Of a DNA stretch of 64,000 bases, positions 34,788 to 46,769 are shown piece after piece (the stretch's first letter is position 1; each line of letters opens with the position of its first letter). The position numbers were made by a program, and so were the translations under genes. Under the pieces are notes generated by a model. The model was given only the letters and a program-made list of their open reading frames with translations. It did not search any database and was not told the origin of the DNA. The stretch is from Sclerodactyla briareus (taxonomy: Eukaryota; Echinodermata; Holothuroidea; Dendrochirotida; Sclerodactylidae): NCBI GenBank assembly GCA_026419785.1, contig JAODTK010003666.1:124001-188000 (forward strand), read 5' to 3'.

Positions 34788-35838
34788 GTACGTCTTTACC
34801 ACGTGCCTACATTCCTAGGAAGTTCATCCTCTGTATATTCAGGACAGATTCTCTGCAAATGTGTTGTTTACGCTTTTGTCATGTAATCAATGCCTTCACT
34901 TTCCCAAGGAACCCTTGGGCCTTTTGAATTTCTCATTCGCTCACCAACTACTGGGGGTGGGTTTGTTTGTTTGGGTCTTTCTCACGCGACATCAGGTACT
35001 GAAACCTGTTCAAATGACATGGAAGCAAAACGACATGATGACACGCACTGAAAAAAATATTGAACAATTCATCGATCTTTCCCAATCGGGAACCACTCCC
35101 TAGCCTAACCAAGCCCCAGGCGTACTATATTGAAGCGCCTATGTAGGAGTTAACCTAACTTGTGTTATAATATCGCTGATGGCTATCATGTAATTATAAT
35201 ATGTGTCAAGTTACCACTCAGTCTCATAGTTAGTTAATCTAGTCCACGGTTTGTATTGGGTAAATAAGGTACATGCATGTAGCTTTCCGAACGGATTCGA
35301 ATGCCCTACCAAGCATTATAATCAAACCAAGAACGTATTATTGAATACTCTCTTCCTCCTACCATGTTGCATGATTGGACCGCCATTGTTTGCTTCGCTG
35401 TTGAGCGAAAATCTAAACTGAAAAGAACTTATGGCCCGTCACCTTGGAAGCCCTTGGGGGGGGGGGGGGGGGGGCAAAATAACCACAATTTGAAATTAAC
35501 GCAGTCGTTCAAGTTATCTTTTTGCGAGAACCAGTCAAAGGACTCACTTTCGTTAACTGGAAAGAGAACTGCGGTTTTGTTTTTCATTGTCTATTACTCA
35601 AAACAGCAAAACAACAACGATAATCTTCAACGAAGTATATGTTGGATTATATCTGAAATTATGAGTATTCAATTATACGCCAAAGAGGTTTATTCAGGGT
35701 ACCTGGTTAAGGATCCACAGCTGAATTCGAGCCTCATCCGGCCTCGATCCTCTGCTCGAATAGAATATCATTAAGAATCATATCATTCACGTGTTGATGC
35801 CTTATATATTTAACCATTCACTTTTTGTTCGTTTATAG

Positions 35839-35878
35839 GCAATAATGGGACCAGCACAAACCCAACTGCACCTAACCA
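35839..35878 (+). CDS. Candidate micro-exon, array unit B
   Basis: Preceded by ctttttgttcgtttatag, a good acceptor, and followed by gtaagt, a consensus donor. Reads (S)NNGTSTNPTAP in phase 1. It is 40 nt because of one extra A near its 3' end, which breaks the frame-neutral length unless that base is an assembly error. Confidence 0.35.
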
Positions 35879-36901
35879 GTAAGTCTTAACCACATTCTAC
35901 ATTCTCGTAAGTTCCTCCACTGTCTTTCAGTCAGATTCTCTGTGCAATGTGTTGTTTACGCTTTTGTCATGTAATCAATGCCTTCACTTTCCCAAGGAAC
36001 CCTTGGGCCTTTTGAATTTCTCATTCGCTCACCAACTACTGGGGTGGTTTGTTTGTTTGGGTCTTTCTCACGCGACATCAGGTACTGAAACAAGTCAAAT
36101 GACAGGAGCAAAACGAAATAATGAGAAATGAAAAAAATTATTAAAATCATCGTTTCATTCCCAATCGGGTACCACTCCCTAGCCTAACCAAGCCCCAGGC
36201 GTACTATATTGAAGCGCCTATGTAGGAGTTAACCTAACTTGTGTTATAACATCGCTGAGGCTATCGGGTATTAATATAATACGTGTTAAGTTATCACTCA
36301 ATCTCATAGTTAGTTAACCTAGTCCACAGTTTGTATCGGGTAAATAAGGTACATGCATGTAGCTTTCCAAACGGATTCGAATGCCTACCAAGTCTTATAT
36401 AGTCACCAAAACGCATCATTGCATACTCTCTTCCTCCTACCATGTCCGCATAATTGAACCGCCATTGTTTGCTTCGTGGTTGAGCGAAATCATAAATCGA
36501 CAAAGAACTATAGGCCTTCCACCTTGGAAGAACATGCGAAATAACCACCATTGAAATTATCGCAGTCGTTCAAGTTATCTTTTTGCGAGAACCAGTCAAA
36601 GGACCCCTTCCCTTACCTGGAAAGAGAACTGCGTTTGTTTTTTTCAATTGTCTATTACGTCAAAACAACCACAACAACAACGATACTCTTCACCGAATAT
36701 GTTGGTTATATCTGAAATTATGCGTATTCAATTATACGACAAAGAGGTTTATTCAGGGTACCTGGTTAAGGATCCACAGCTGAATTCGAGCCTCATCCGG
36801 CCTCGTATCATCAGCTCGCTAGAATATCCCTTAAGAAACATATCACTCTCAAGTGTTGATGCCTTATATATTAACCATTCACGTTTTGGTTCATTTTACA
36901 G

Positions 36902-36948
36902 GAAGGCAATAATGGACCAGCACAACCCCAACTCAACTGCACCTACCA
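36902..36948 (+). CDS. Candidate micro-exon, array unit C
   Basis: Preceded by ttggttcattttacag and followed by gtaagt. Same core as units A and B but with four extra bases at its 5' end and an internal tcaac addition, giving 47 nt. Splice signals are the best of the four; length is not a multiple of three. Confidence 0.3.
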
Positions 36949-38636
36949 GTAAGTTTTTTACCACATGCCACATCCTAGAATTCCTCCACTGTTATTTAGG
37001 CAGATTCGCTGCCAATGCGTTGTTTACGCTTTTTCATGTAGCAATGCCTTCACTTTCCCCAGAACCCCCCTTTTTTGACCTTTTGATCTCATTCGCTCAC
37101 CAACTACTGAGGGTGGTTTGTTGTTTGGGTCTTTCTCACGCGACATCAGGTACTTGAACCCTGGTTCAAATGACTGGAAGCAAAACGACATAATGACGCA
37201 CCTGAAAAAATCTTGACGATTCATCGTTCTTTTCCGCAAAATCGGGTACCACTCCCTAGCCTCACCAAGCCCAGCGTAAGTGTATTGAAGCGCCTATGTC
37301 GGAGTTAACTAACTTGATGTTATAACACGCTGATGGCTATCGTGTTATAATTATAAGACGTGTTTAAGTTATCATCAATCTCATAGTTAGTTCACCTAGT
37401 CCACAGTTTTCTATCGGGTAAATAGAGGGACCTGTATGTATCTTTCCAAACGGAAAAAAAAAAAAAAAAAAAAAACATTCGAATGCCCTACCCAAGTCAT
37501 TATATAGTCAACCAAGAACGCATCATTGAATCCTCCTCTTCCTCCTACCATGTCGCATTGATGAACCGCCATTGTTTGCTTCGTTGTTGCGCGAAAATCA
37601 TCACCGACAAAGAACTTATAGGCTTCAGCTTGGAAGACACTGCGAACTAACCACAAGTTGAAAATTATCGCACGTCGTTCAAGTTATCTTTTTGCGAGAA
37701 CCAGTCAAAGGACTCACTACTGTTAACGAAAAGAGAACTGCGTTTTTGTTTTTCATTGTCCTCATCTACGGTCAAACAACAAAAAAACAACGATAATCTT
37801 CAAAACGAAGTATATGTTGGATTATATCTGAATCTGATATTTAATTCAATTACAATCCTCCGGGCCAAAGAGGTTTATACAGGGTACCTGGTTAAGGATC
37901 CACAGCTGCATTCGTGCCTCATCCGGCCCTCGATCCTCTGCTCTCTAACTACCATTACGCACATTCACTCACGTGTTTGATGTCCTTCTATATGTACAAT
38001 CGAATCGAATTATATCGAATGCCCTACCAAATTCATTATATAGTCCAACCAGACCGCATCATTGAATACTCTCTTCCCTCTACCATGTTGCATGAAGTGG
38101 ACCGCCATTGTTTGCTTCGTTGTTGAGCGAAAATCATGAACCTGACGAAGAACTTATAGCCCTTCATCACCGCCTTGGAAGACACTACACTGCGAAATAA
38201 CCATAATTTGAAATTGTCGCAGTCGTGGAGTCGGTCCAAGTTAAATCTTTTTGTGCGAGACAATCATCAAAGGACCTCAACTCTACGTTAAACTGGAAAG
38301 AGAACTGCGGTTTGTTTTTTTCATTTCCTATTACGTCCAAACAACAAAAACACAACAACGATAATCTTCAAATCATCTTCAACGAAGTATATTGTTGGAA
38401 TTATATCTGAATTATGAGTATCAATTATACAAAAACACCAAGAGGTTTATTCATATGTGTACCTGGTTAAGGATCCACAGCTGAATTCGTGCCTCAGGCG
38501 GGGGCCGGTTCAGAGGCCCCAGAACAGCCGGCCTCGATCCCTCCTGCTCTGCTTGGCTAGAATCTCATTTCAGAAACATATCACTCACGTGTTGATGCCT
38601 TATATATTTAACTATTCACTCTTTGTTCGATTTCAG

Positions 38637-38676
38637 GCAATAAAATGGGACCAGCACAACCCAACTGCACCTACCA
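38637..38676 (+). CDS. Candidate micro-exon, array unit E
   Basis: Preceded by ctttgttcgatttcag and followed by gttagt (a weaker donor). Same Thr/Pro core with small indels, 40 nt. The preceding deleted unit D has no exon. Confidence 0.3.
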
Positions 38677-39712
38677 GTTAGTCTTTTGACCACACAATGC
38701 TTACATTCCTAGGAAGTTCCTCCACACACTGTATATTCAGGACATATTCTCTGCAAATGTGTTTGGTTTACGCTTTTGTCATGTAATCAATGCCTTCACT
38801 TTCCACGGAACCCTTGAGCTTTTCAATTTCTGTGTCTCCTTCTCACTCGCTCACCAACTACTGGGAGTGGGTTTTTTGTTTGGTCTTTCTCACCGACATC
38901 AGGTACTGTAACCTGTTCAAAATGGCATGGGAGCCAACGAATATGACGCAATGAAAAATTGATGATCAATTCATCGTTCTTCCCCAATTGGGTACCACTT
39001 CCCTAGTGGCCTGGCCCACCCCGGGCGTATTGGATTGAAGCGCCTATGGTAGAGTAACTAACTTGTGTTATAATCATCGCTGATGGCTATCCGTGTATAT
39101 TATAATACGTGTTAGGTTATCACTCAATCTCATTTTAATTACCTAGTCCACGTTTGTATCGGGTAAATAAGTTACATACATGTAGCTTCCGAACGTATCG
39201 ATGCCCTACCAAAATCCTTATAGAGTAAACCAAGAACGCCACCTTGATACTCTCTTCCTCTTACCATGTTGCATGATTGGAACCCGGGCCATTGTTTGCT
39301 TCGTTTGGCGAAAATCATGAACCTGACGAAGAACTTATAGCCCTTTCAGCTTGGAAGACAACTGCGACATAACCATAATTTGAAATGTCGCATCGTTCCA
39401 AGTTAATCTTTTTTCGAGAACCAGTCAAAGGACTCACTACCGTTAACTGGAAAGAGAACTGCGTTTGTTTTTCATTGTCTATTACGTCAAAACAACAAAA
39501 TAACAACAATAATCTTCAACGAAGTATATGTTGGATTTATCTGAAATTCTGAGTATTAAATTATACAATTATACGCCAAAGAGGTTTATACAGGGTACCT
39601 GGTTAAGGATCCACAGCTGAATTCGTGCCTCAATCCGGCCTCGATCCTCTGCTCGGCTAGAATACCATTAAGAAACATATCACTCACGTGTTGATACCTT
39701 ACATGTTTAATA

Positions 39713-40030
39713 GGCTGTGGACAGCTGTGCCCACTGGGTTGCCAACCCCTTCGGGGTGCACGTGCTGCGGGCGCGCCGCAGGCGCGCTTGGGGCCTGCTG
39801 GTTCCACTTAGCGAAAACAAGTACTTCGCTGGTACCCCTTGGCGCTTCGAACGGGCATATGCCTGTATGTATATATGTGTGTGGCACCTCGGTTTTGAAC
39901 ACGCCTGAGTTGATGAAGCTCTTACTTCGTATGTATGTTCCCCATAATGAGTAGGCCCATACAATCCCTATCGTTACGGGGTCAGGTCAGAGGTCATCTG
40001 GTCCGGCTGTGGCCAAAGCTTGTCATCCTC
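39713..40030. repeat. GC-rich segment plus dispersed relative of the 14.5-kb array
   Basis: 39,720-39,800 is GC-rich with an accccttcggggt hairpin and a cgggcgcgccgcaggcgcgc stretch. 39,895-40,010 carries gttgatgaagctcttact, gtatgttccccataatga and ggggtcaggtcagaggtcat, matching the unit of the tandem array at 14.5-15.8 kb. Confidence 0.6.
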
Positions 40031-40884
40031 ATGCATCAGATCGCTCTCCTTCACGATTCGCTTCAGCTCATCCAGGACTGCCTTGTGCACAAATGCCTAA
40101 AGAAGAGGGAAATCATGCCCCATCACAATTTAGAATAGCTACACATTTTCAATGTTGCAGCTTATTCTTCCAGGGTCAATATTCTGAAAAACTTTGAAGG
40201 AAACTATCTGCAGTGGACACACTATATAACACGTATGTCTCAAGAGTGTACCAAGTTAAATTTTGAGGTATAGGATGAGTAAACCTGAACAGTCAAAAGC
40301 TCAAAACCAGTTGATGTGTACGTGGAGAGAGTACACTGCGTGAATAACATTTTTCCTCCTTTCTTCATAGAGAGTACAAAAAGTAAAACAAACAAAAATT
40401 GTTTAGATCAATGAACATATTACTGCAACTAGGTAAATATGTATACATTGAATGCATGATATGTGGCCTCAGCTGTATTCGAAACATTCTGGGTTAACTA
40501 GCCTCACGAACTGCCTGCACTATATGTTTTGTCATTTCATCTTCTCTGATGAAAGACGTACATTAGTGGAAATCCTCATCACACTTATACATACCTCATT
40601 TCTAATCATGACATCATTCTTGTAGTTTGAATTGTTTGCATACCTCAATTTACCTGGAAAAATAGAGAGATGAACCCACTGTGTTAAGGAACTTTATAAT
40701 GCATAAAAATGATCAACACAACTTCTCAGTCTCCATATAGAATTTTATCCAAATTGGATGCACTCCCATTGCTTTTCGGTGTTACAGGATTTTAAGTCTC
40801 CAGTTCATTCACTGTGCAAACAATACTCTAGGGGCCTACTATGGGAGTGCCTGAGTTAGACCAACTACTCAACAAGCTTCAAGT
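40031..40884. other. No recognised feature
   Basis: AT-rich, short frames without motifs. Confidence 0.4.
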
Positions 40885-40992
40885 ATCAGAGGCAGGGGTC
40901 GCGTTCTTGCGCGTCTGCACATCAGAGGCAGGGGTCGCGTTCTTGCGCGTCTGCACATCAGAGGCAGGGGTCGCGTTCTTGTGCGTCTGCAC
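40885..40992. repeat. 36-bp direct repeat x3 made of TSD plus transposon end
   Basis: The unit atcagagg + caggggtcgcgttcttg + cgcgtctgcac starts at 40,885, 40,921 and 40,957; the third copy has one substitution (gcgcgt to gtgcgt). The first 8 bases equal the target duplication of the hAT-like element and the next 28 are its left end, so the junction itself is triplicated. On the minus strand it reads as a 12-residue repeat, which is an artefact. Confidence 0.85.
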
Positions 40993-41945
40993 AAGGGCGA
41001 AAGAATGGTAGAGTTGTATCAGTGACACTTTACAACCAGAATATTCCGGGTTCGAATTCCAGCGGTCACCGGACGATGTTCCCAAGGTGGCTGCATTTGC
41101 AGTTGCGATGGGCGAGGTCTTGATCTTCACTTCATGGGTTCCGCTGTGATACAGTGGATTTTCTGGGGTTACTGGGATTCGTTACGGGATATTTGCAGTA
41201 AGTCTCGTTTGTCGGCTATGAGCATTGCACGTTGAACTTGAACTTCCGCTCCTCCAGGTTCCGAGAAAGTGGTCGGGTCCTGGAGTTCACTGATAGTCCT
41301 TTCGGACGGGGACGTAAAATGGCGGTCGGGGGAGCATGTTGGGATGGTTACACCTGTCCAACCTCCTGCCCCCGTCGTTATCATCTGAGCACTAGTCGAG
41401 AAGAGAAGGCGAGTTATCGCCAGTGCTCATCCACGATCAATACGGCCAGGGTTCCTAGATGAGCCTTAGTTGGCTTCCTGAACCCGTAGAAATCAAATCA
41501 AATCAAATCAAATCATAGACCCCTCACTTCCACCTCAAAACGCGTGAGGAAAAATATTATATCAAGTATTAAAGGGTCTTAAAAATAATCCTGGACGCCG
41601 AAAAAGGAAGGATATAATAAGAAACATAAAACATCACATACAGGGTAGGCCTTGAAATAATTTGGAAGCCCTCTCCTTGTACCAACATTGTGTGGAATCT
41701 GTTGCAAATGAAGGAAATGATGATTACAGAATACACAAAAGGCTTTACCTTCTTTTTTTTCGAAGGGGTGGGGGTAGTACTAGTAGTTTTGCAATTGAAT
41801 TTAAAACAATATACTAACAAATAGGCAAAAATGGCTGGACGCTTTTAAAATTGCTCCTGGTCCCCTTAAAATAAAATTTTGACAGAGTAAAGGGTCCAAC
41901 CCTTCAAATTTGACACTTCAGATTTTGAAGTCACCGCTACCCCTG
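40893..41945. mobile_element. hAT-like element with 8-bp TSD ATCAGAGG and triplicated left end
   Basis: Right flank atcagagg at 41,946-41,953 equals the 8-mer before each left-end copy. The left terminus caggggtcgcgtt matches the reverse complement of the right terminus (caggggtagcggt) at 11 of 13 positions. The element is 1,053 bp from the outermost left end, or 981 bp from the innermost (40,965). Contains an (aaatc)n tract at about 41,493-41,515. No transposase motif seen, so non-autonomous. Confidence 0.8.
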
Positions 41946-41953
41946 ATCAGAGG

Positions 41954-43190
41954 GAATGATTGTTGAATAGCCGACCATTCAGCAGTAATAATGTCTTGTC
42001 AACGTAACACATTACGTATGGTGTAAGCCTGAATAATTTAAAAGGAATGGAAATGGATGTTAATTGGGAAGAGATTACTTTCCCTAATTGGAAAGGCATT
42101 CTATTATAGCCTATGTAGTGTGAGTGAATCTCAGCGAACTTTCAGGAATGGCAGACATTTTTTCCTCTAGTCTTGCAGGGCTAGTGAAACTAGTATGCGG
42201 GCTACCAAAAAGTAGGGATGACTAGCCCAGCAGGCGAGTGAAAAGTTAAGGGAAGCCCTAGTTGGAGATATTCAAACTAGTGATGTTGAAGTGTTCTGTA
42301 TATTATAGCAGTCTGTTAATTATCTATTCATGCCAGTAGGTAGTGACATCATCAATTTACTGATCCGAGATACGCGCAAAATGCCCGAGTCACAAAAGCG
42401 GAATACCAACTACTGGACAGTCACTAGGTGTAAACGAGAGCTGAACCCTGTACAAGTCAATGGGACAGTTTTCTTGACTTCCAATATCAAACTTTTCAAT
42501 ATGTACCATGTACCATTTTCTTCCAGTCGGCACAAGAGGTGAAATATTTCCATCAATATTTTGTTCCTGTGAAAAAAATCCACACGCACGGTGAAAACGG
42601 GAGTAATTCAACTTTAAAAGCTTAGGATAAGCCCTTCAGTGTGTAACAAACAGCATTAGGCTACTGTGCGTACACACACTGACGTAACGGCGAATCCGTG
42701 AATGACTTATCACGATTAAGATTTGGCATATTGGCATAATGTACTGTATACCCATGTGTACATGGATGTACAAGATTAGTGTTAGGGAGTAGGGGTGGGG
42801 TTAGTAAAAGTTTTTGCGTTGGTAACGATAATATTTGGGTTTACATCTGTATTTGTAATCTGACCCTCACCCCACTCGTAGGCCTGATCATCGCGTAATC
42901 TCTACATCCAGGTACACGTGGGTACACATTATGCAATCAGGCCACGGATTGCCACGCTTAGATTTTTACTGGACACCGAGATGTCTCGAGCCAGCTTGTT
43001 CCAAAATTCACCACACCACCAAGCTCGTATAACAAGTTTCAACCAAAAAGTCATAGTTCCAGGTGAGGCAACTGTTTCCATCATCCAAAGTTGGTAAGAT
43101 AAGCTCAAAATTGGATTTTGGAATCGGATAAAGTCTAGGCTGTTCAACCGTAAGTACAAAGGCCCTGAAGGTTCTCACTTTGTGTTTAGA
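41954..43190. other. No recognised feature
   Basis: Several frames of 70-76 codons without motifs. The 3' untranslated part of the minus-strand LINE next door may reach into the right end of this stretch. Confidence 0.35.
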
Positions 43191-43199
43191 CCTCCTGTA

Positions 43200-46100
43200 T
43201 TGTATCTGTTAATACTGTGGCAAACTCCTTGGTGTAGAATATCCCGCACATGGCACAGACGCGGTTACATGCATCGATTAGTATAGGTCTCCTCTGTAGC
43301 ACTAGTAATCCACATTCTGTACCTAAATTGAGGTTGGTGATTCTCTAATTGCAATGGCAATACGTTCCACTGGCTACTGTTCTTGGTAAGAATGAGTGCT
43401 GATAGCAATCTTTACGAGGCCTTGGGCGACAAGGAAATAGAACGCTCTGCCGGGTATGTTTCCTTGCCGTTGGTGTTTGATATAAAGTTATTGATTTAAC
43501 AGAGACCAGATGGTGATACGCTTTGTTGAGAGAAGGGTAAGACGAGCACAGTCTTCTTACTTGGATCTTTTCGAGTTAATGTTCTGGACCATTGTTGAGA
43601 CCGGCTGCTGCTCCTTCTAAATCTCTCTTCACACATCAGCATATCTGGACAGCTTCATGGCTTTTATGTCACATGATTGATGATAAGGGTCCCAAACCGT
43701 AGCGCAGTACCTAGTTGAGGTAGAACAAGTGTTTTATATGCTACCGCTTTGACTTCCTGATAACAGTGATAGAAATTGCGACGTAGTAGGCCCCAGAGTT
43801 CTATTAGCTTTATTAACTGTATGTGAGCATCATTCTTCCACCTCAACTTATTATTAATAGTTATACCCGAGTCTTTCATGGTTTTCAAGGACTGTAGCCT
43901 GAGAGCCTTCCATATGTAATCTTTAAGAATCGTCTTCTTCCTTGTGGTGATGTGGCATCGCAAAACATTCCGGAGTTGACTTCATCAGCCACTTGCTTGC
44001 CAAGCGCAGAGAACATCTATATCTCTGTGCAAGGTCTTAAGGTCACCAGCCGACTTGATTTGCCTGTCACATGAATGCAATCCTCGGCCAAGAGTCTCAC
44101 AGTGATTTTATATTCCTAGGTAGGTTCATTATATAGGAGAAACATCGCTGGACCTAATACAGTCCCGTTGTGGGACTCCTGAAGAAACTGAACCTTGTTC
44201 CGAGCAGACTCCATCCACTACTACCTGCTGATATCGTTTAGTTTAGAACCCTTGCATCCACATTTACCAGAGCTGTGCAGAACGTGCCCACTGGAGCGAA
44301 GCTTAGTTAGAAGACGTCTGTGTGCACCCAGTCATCAAAGGCCCCTTGCTGAATCCAATATGATACAGTCAACTCAGTCAACAACAACCAATGTATTAGC
44401 TAATCCTCGACCGTAGCCGCAGCATGGTGTCTCGCACGACCTGCCTTTACGAAAAATCCATGTTGTTATCGCATAACACTCCATGATCTCCCAATGACAC
44501 ATTAGCTGTAACTGCGATTATATGTCCTATATCTACAAGAATAGATGTTAGTGAAACTGGGCGGGTAGTTAGCTGGTGTTGACCTCATCACCACTTTGAA
44601 TATCGGGGCAACATTTGCATGTAACCATCCGAAGGGAGAATACTACTATCCAATGAATTTTTGAATATTGTGTAGAATTGGGGCTATGGATGAGGCACAC
44701 AGTTTTCAAACAATGTGGAAGATATCCATCGGGGCAGGTGCCTTCCCTTCCGAGTTTTCAAGTCCTTTAGTAGCTTTTCGACCCTTCACAGTAACATCGA
44801 TTTTGGTATTCGGTACTGTCTCTATTGTCAACAATTGGGAAGTTAATGTATCCTCAGTGGTAAATACTGTATTGGAACTGGTTTTGCTGGGGCGTCTGCT
44901 TTCTGTTTTGCAGTAAGAGGCTACTATGCCAACTATCCCACTATGGTTGTGCAATGTTCAACACCGTATTGCTTCCTGTTTTTTGGATTCCACAAAATTC
45001 CAAAAGAGCTTAGTATTACTTGAAGCTATACTGCCACAATAATATCCGTACGTAATGTTCGTAGCCTTTCTAATTCTTCTATCTATCGACCGCCGTAGGT
45101 TTTTGAACTCTTCCCACAGAGCTTGGTCATATCCTCCTTTCGCTCGATTGTACAGTCTTTGTATGCGACGAATGGCCCTCTGATTGATCTACTCTACCCA
45201 GGGTGATTGTGATTTGAAGAAGTCATTTCCCTTGGGATGTTAGTTGGTCCATTGCCACTAAATATCGCTGTTTTGAAAGTTGTTCCACAGGTCTTCGACA
45301 GTTGCTTGGATCACTTTTTCGTTAGATATGGATTTGTTAAAATCTCCCATAGCCTTATTCAATCCATCAACATCAGCTTTTCCATAAAGATATATATTCC
45401 TCTTCACAGGACGATTGCGCATTGGATTTACTAAAACGTCTACAAAAACTATGTTGTGGTCACTAATTCCAGCAAGTACTTTGACATTCCTGGCCAAGGA
45501 TGGTACACTGATGAAACACAGGTCAAAAATACTTCTTTCCCGGGTTGGCTCAATCACAATTTGGTGAATGTTTTTATTAAATGCAATTTCCAATCATTTT
45601 CTTACTAGCAGAGGCATATCTCCCACCAGTTTGAAAGTGGTGTTCACCCACTCAACATCTGGAAGGTTAAAGTCATCCATCAATCAGACCTGCGCATTTA
45701 TTGGCAGTCTGTCCACTGAACTTTGCAATTTGTCCATATAATCCAAGTCGCTAACCTGTGGCCTGTAGAATGCTCCTACATAATTGGCTTGTAGCCCTGC
45801 ATATGTATACTACACCAAATAAGTTCACAATCACTGTCAAGAACAGGCTCGGCTTTGGCTGTCAATAAATAGTGAACAACGATGAACACACCGCCCCCCG
45901 ATCTACCGTTATCCCGATCTTTACGGAAGGCCTTATAGTTAGGAGGAAATATTTCTCCAGATCTAATGTTTTCGTGGAGCCAAGGTTCAGTCCCAATAAC
46001 AACATCCGGTTTTTCAGAGTCCAGAGTTACATGAAAGCTCGGCAATTGGCACAGACGCTTTGACAGTTGATATTTTTGAACCGAAGTTGGCGCTTCAAGG

Positions 46101-46461
46101 GAGTTTTTCTGGAATTAGAATTCAGGGTTTGACCGTTCCTGGGATGCACATCTAATAATTCATTGTCTTGATTTAAGTAAGTATTTTCATGTAGGTCTGC
46201 AGAGCTGTCATCATCTATATCAGTTCCATTTACAGAGTTATCCAGGTACGATGAATGGCAATGTCACAGTCGGAGCAGTACCAGTCTAGTGTTGGACATT
46301 CATTATGCTGACTATAAGGGATAGACTCATGCCTATACAATTCCTGTGAAACCAGTAGTAGCATTGTTCGCATTCAATCCCATCCCCTCCCAAGTAACAG
46401 GAACTTCACACTGTGGACAAGTGTTTTTGTCGTGACCTTTAACGATAGGCCCTGGGTTCAT
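43200..46461 (-). pseudogene. Near full-length LINE ORF: PHD finger - APE endonuclease - RT
   Basis: The ORF begins at the ATG at 46,461 (MNPGPIVKGHDK). A PHD finger follows (separate entry), then an acidic linker and LRFKNINCQSV (about 46,090), the usual start of the APE endonuclease. Endonuclease motifs: KPDVVIGTEPWLHENI (46,010), RKDRDNGRSGGGVFIV (45,925), DDFNLPDVEW (45,680) and GISDHNIVFVDVL (45,465). A linker with LWEEFKNLRRSIDRRIRKA (45,120) leads into the RT, whose FADD box reads LAEDC (about 44,090), so the catalytic pair is altered. Then come an ITINNKLRW segment (43,855), RRNFYHCYQEVKAVAYKTLVLPQL (given here by its ends only: RRNFYH, KTLVLPQL), and a C-terminal tail to about 43,200. 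At least six frameshifts or stops. CR1-group by domain order. Confidence 0.8.
46266..46419 (-). other. PHD finger at the N-terminus of the LINE ORF
   Basis: Cysteine/histidine ligands in C4HC3 order: CPQC, then CEQC after about a dozen residues, then H and C in WFHRNC, then a closing CSDC pair preceded by LDWY. Spacing is that of a PHD zinc finger. One base is missing in a G-run between the first and second Cys pairs (about 46,381-46,386) and a second shift lies before the last pair, so the reading frame is broken here. PHD domains in CR1-like LINE proteins are an established observation (Kapitonov and Jurka, 2003, on esterase and PHD domains). Confidence 0.8.
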
Positions 46462-46769
46462 TGTTTATCCCCCGAGAGTAGCAACAGAAATCCTAGCAAA
46501 AGTTTCACAATCACTGATTTATTCCCAAAGGAATTCTGCATTGAAGTTGAGTCTATTATGAGCTGATATCCCCCCCCTGATGATTTCGTGAACAAAGAAG
46601 CATGGAACAGACTCACCAAACTGCAGTCTCTGAAGTGTGCGGCAGATTTGATAATCACTCCTCCATCCCACTGATACTCGATATTGTGACTAGCTCCACA
46701 CTTGCAAGGCAGGTTGGTTCTCATAATAAAGGCCAACATAGCGATAAGTACAGCGTAACGAAGATCCAT
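46458..46769 (-). other. 103-codon frame just upstream of the LINE ORF
   Basis: Open frame whose stop lies about at the start codon of the LINE ORF. It begins with a hydrophobic MDLRYAVLIAMLAFIM segment and contains CKCG. It could be part of a LINE 5' region or unrelated. No ORF1 motif (RRM, CCHC) is seen. Confidence 0.2.

Larger units (their letters stand above)
34746..39712. repeat. Tandem array, five units of about 1.09 kb (one internally deleted)
   Basis: Units begin at about 34,749, 35,839, 36,902 and 38,637, with an internally deleted unit starting near 38,010. Each unit carries in order a Thr/Pro-coding candidate exon, cactttcccaaggaaccctt, gggtctttctcacgcgacat, accactccctagcc, tgaagcgcctatgt, ccaccattgtttgcttcgt-like, a ctggaaagagaactgcg block, and ggtacctggttaaggatcca. 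The array starts exactly at the exon and stops in cttacatgtttaa (39,712). The deleted unit lacks about 540 bp including the exon. A 22-A run (37,454-37,475) and an 18-G run (35,457-35,474) are unit-specific. Confidence 0.85.

Noticed and set aside
35364-37157. 136- and 169-codon plus frames within the 1.09-kb array
   Set aside because: They cross unit parts with different frames in each unit and show no conserved protein; only the micro-exon core is kept as a candidate.
40885-40992. CRISPR-like 36-bp repeats
   Set aside because: Copies are directly adjacent with no spacers, and the unit is a transposon junction in eukaryotic DNA.
40879-41130. Minus-strand protein with a 12-residue repeat (VQTRKNATPASD)
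   Set aside because: The repeat is the triplicated TSD/terminus of a DNA transposon; 36 is a multiple of three by chance.
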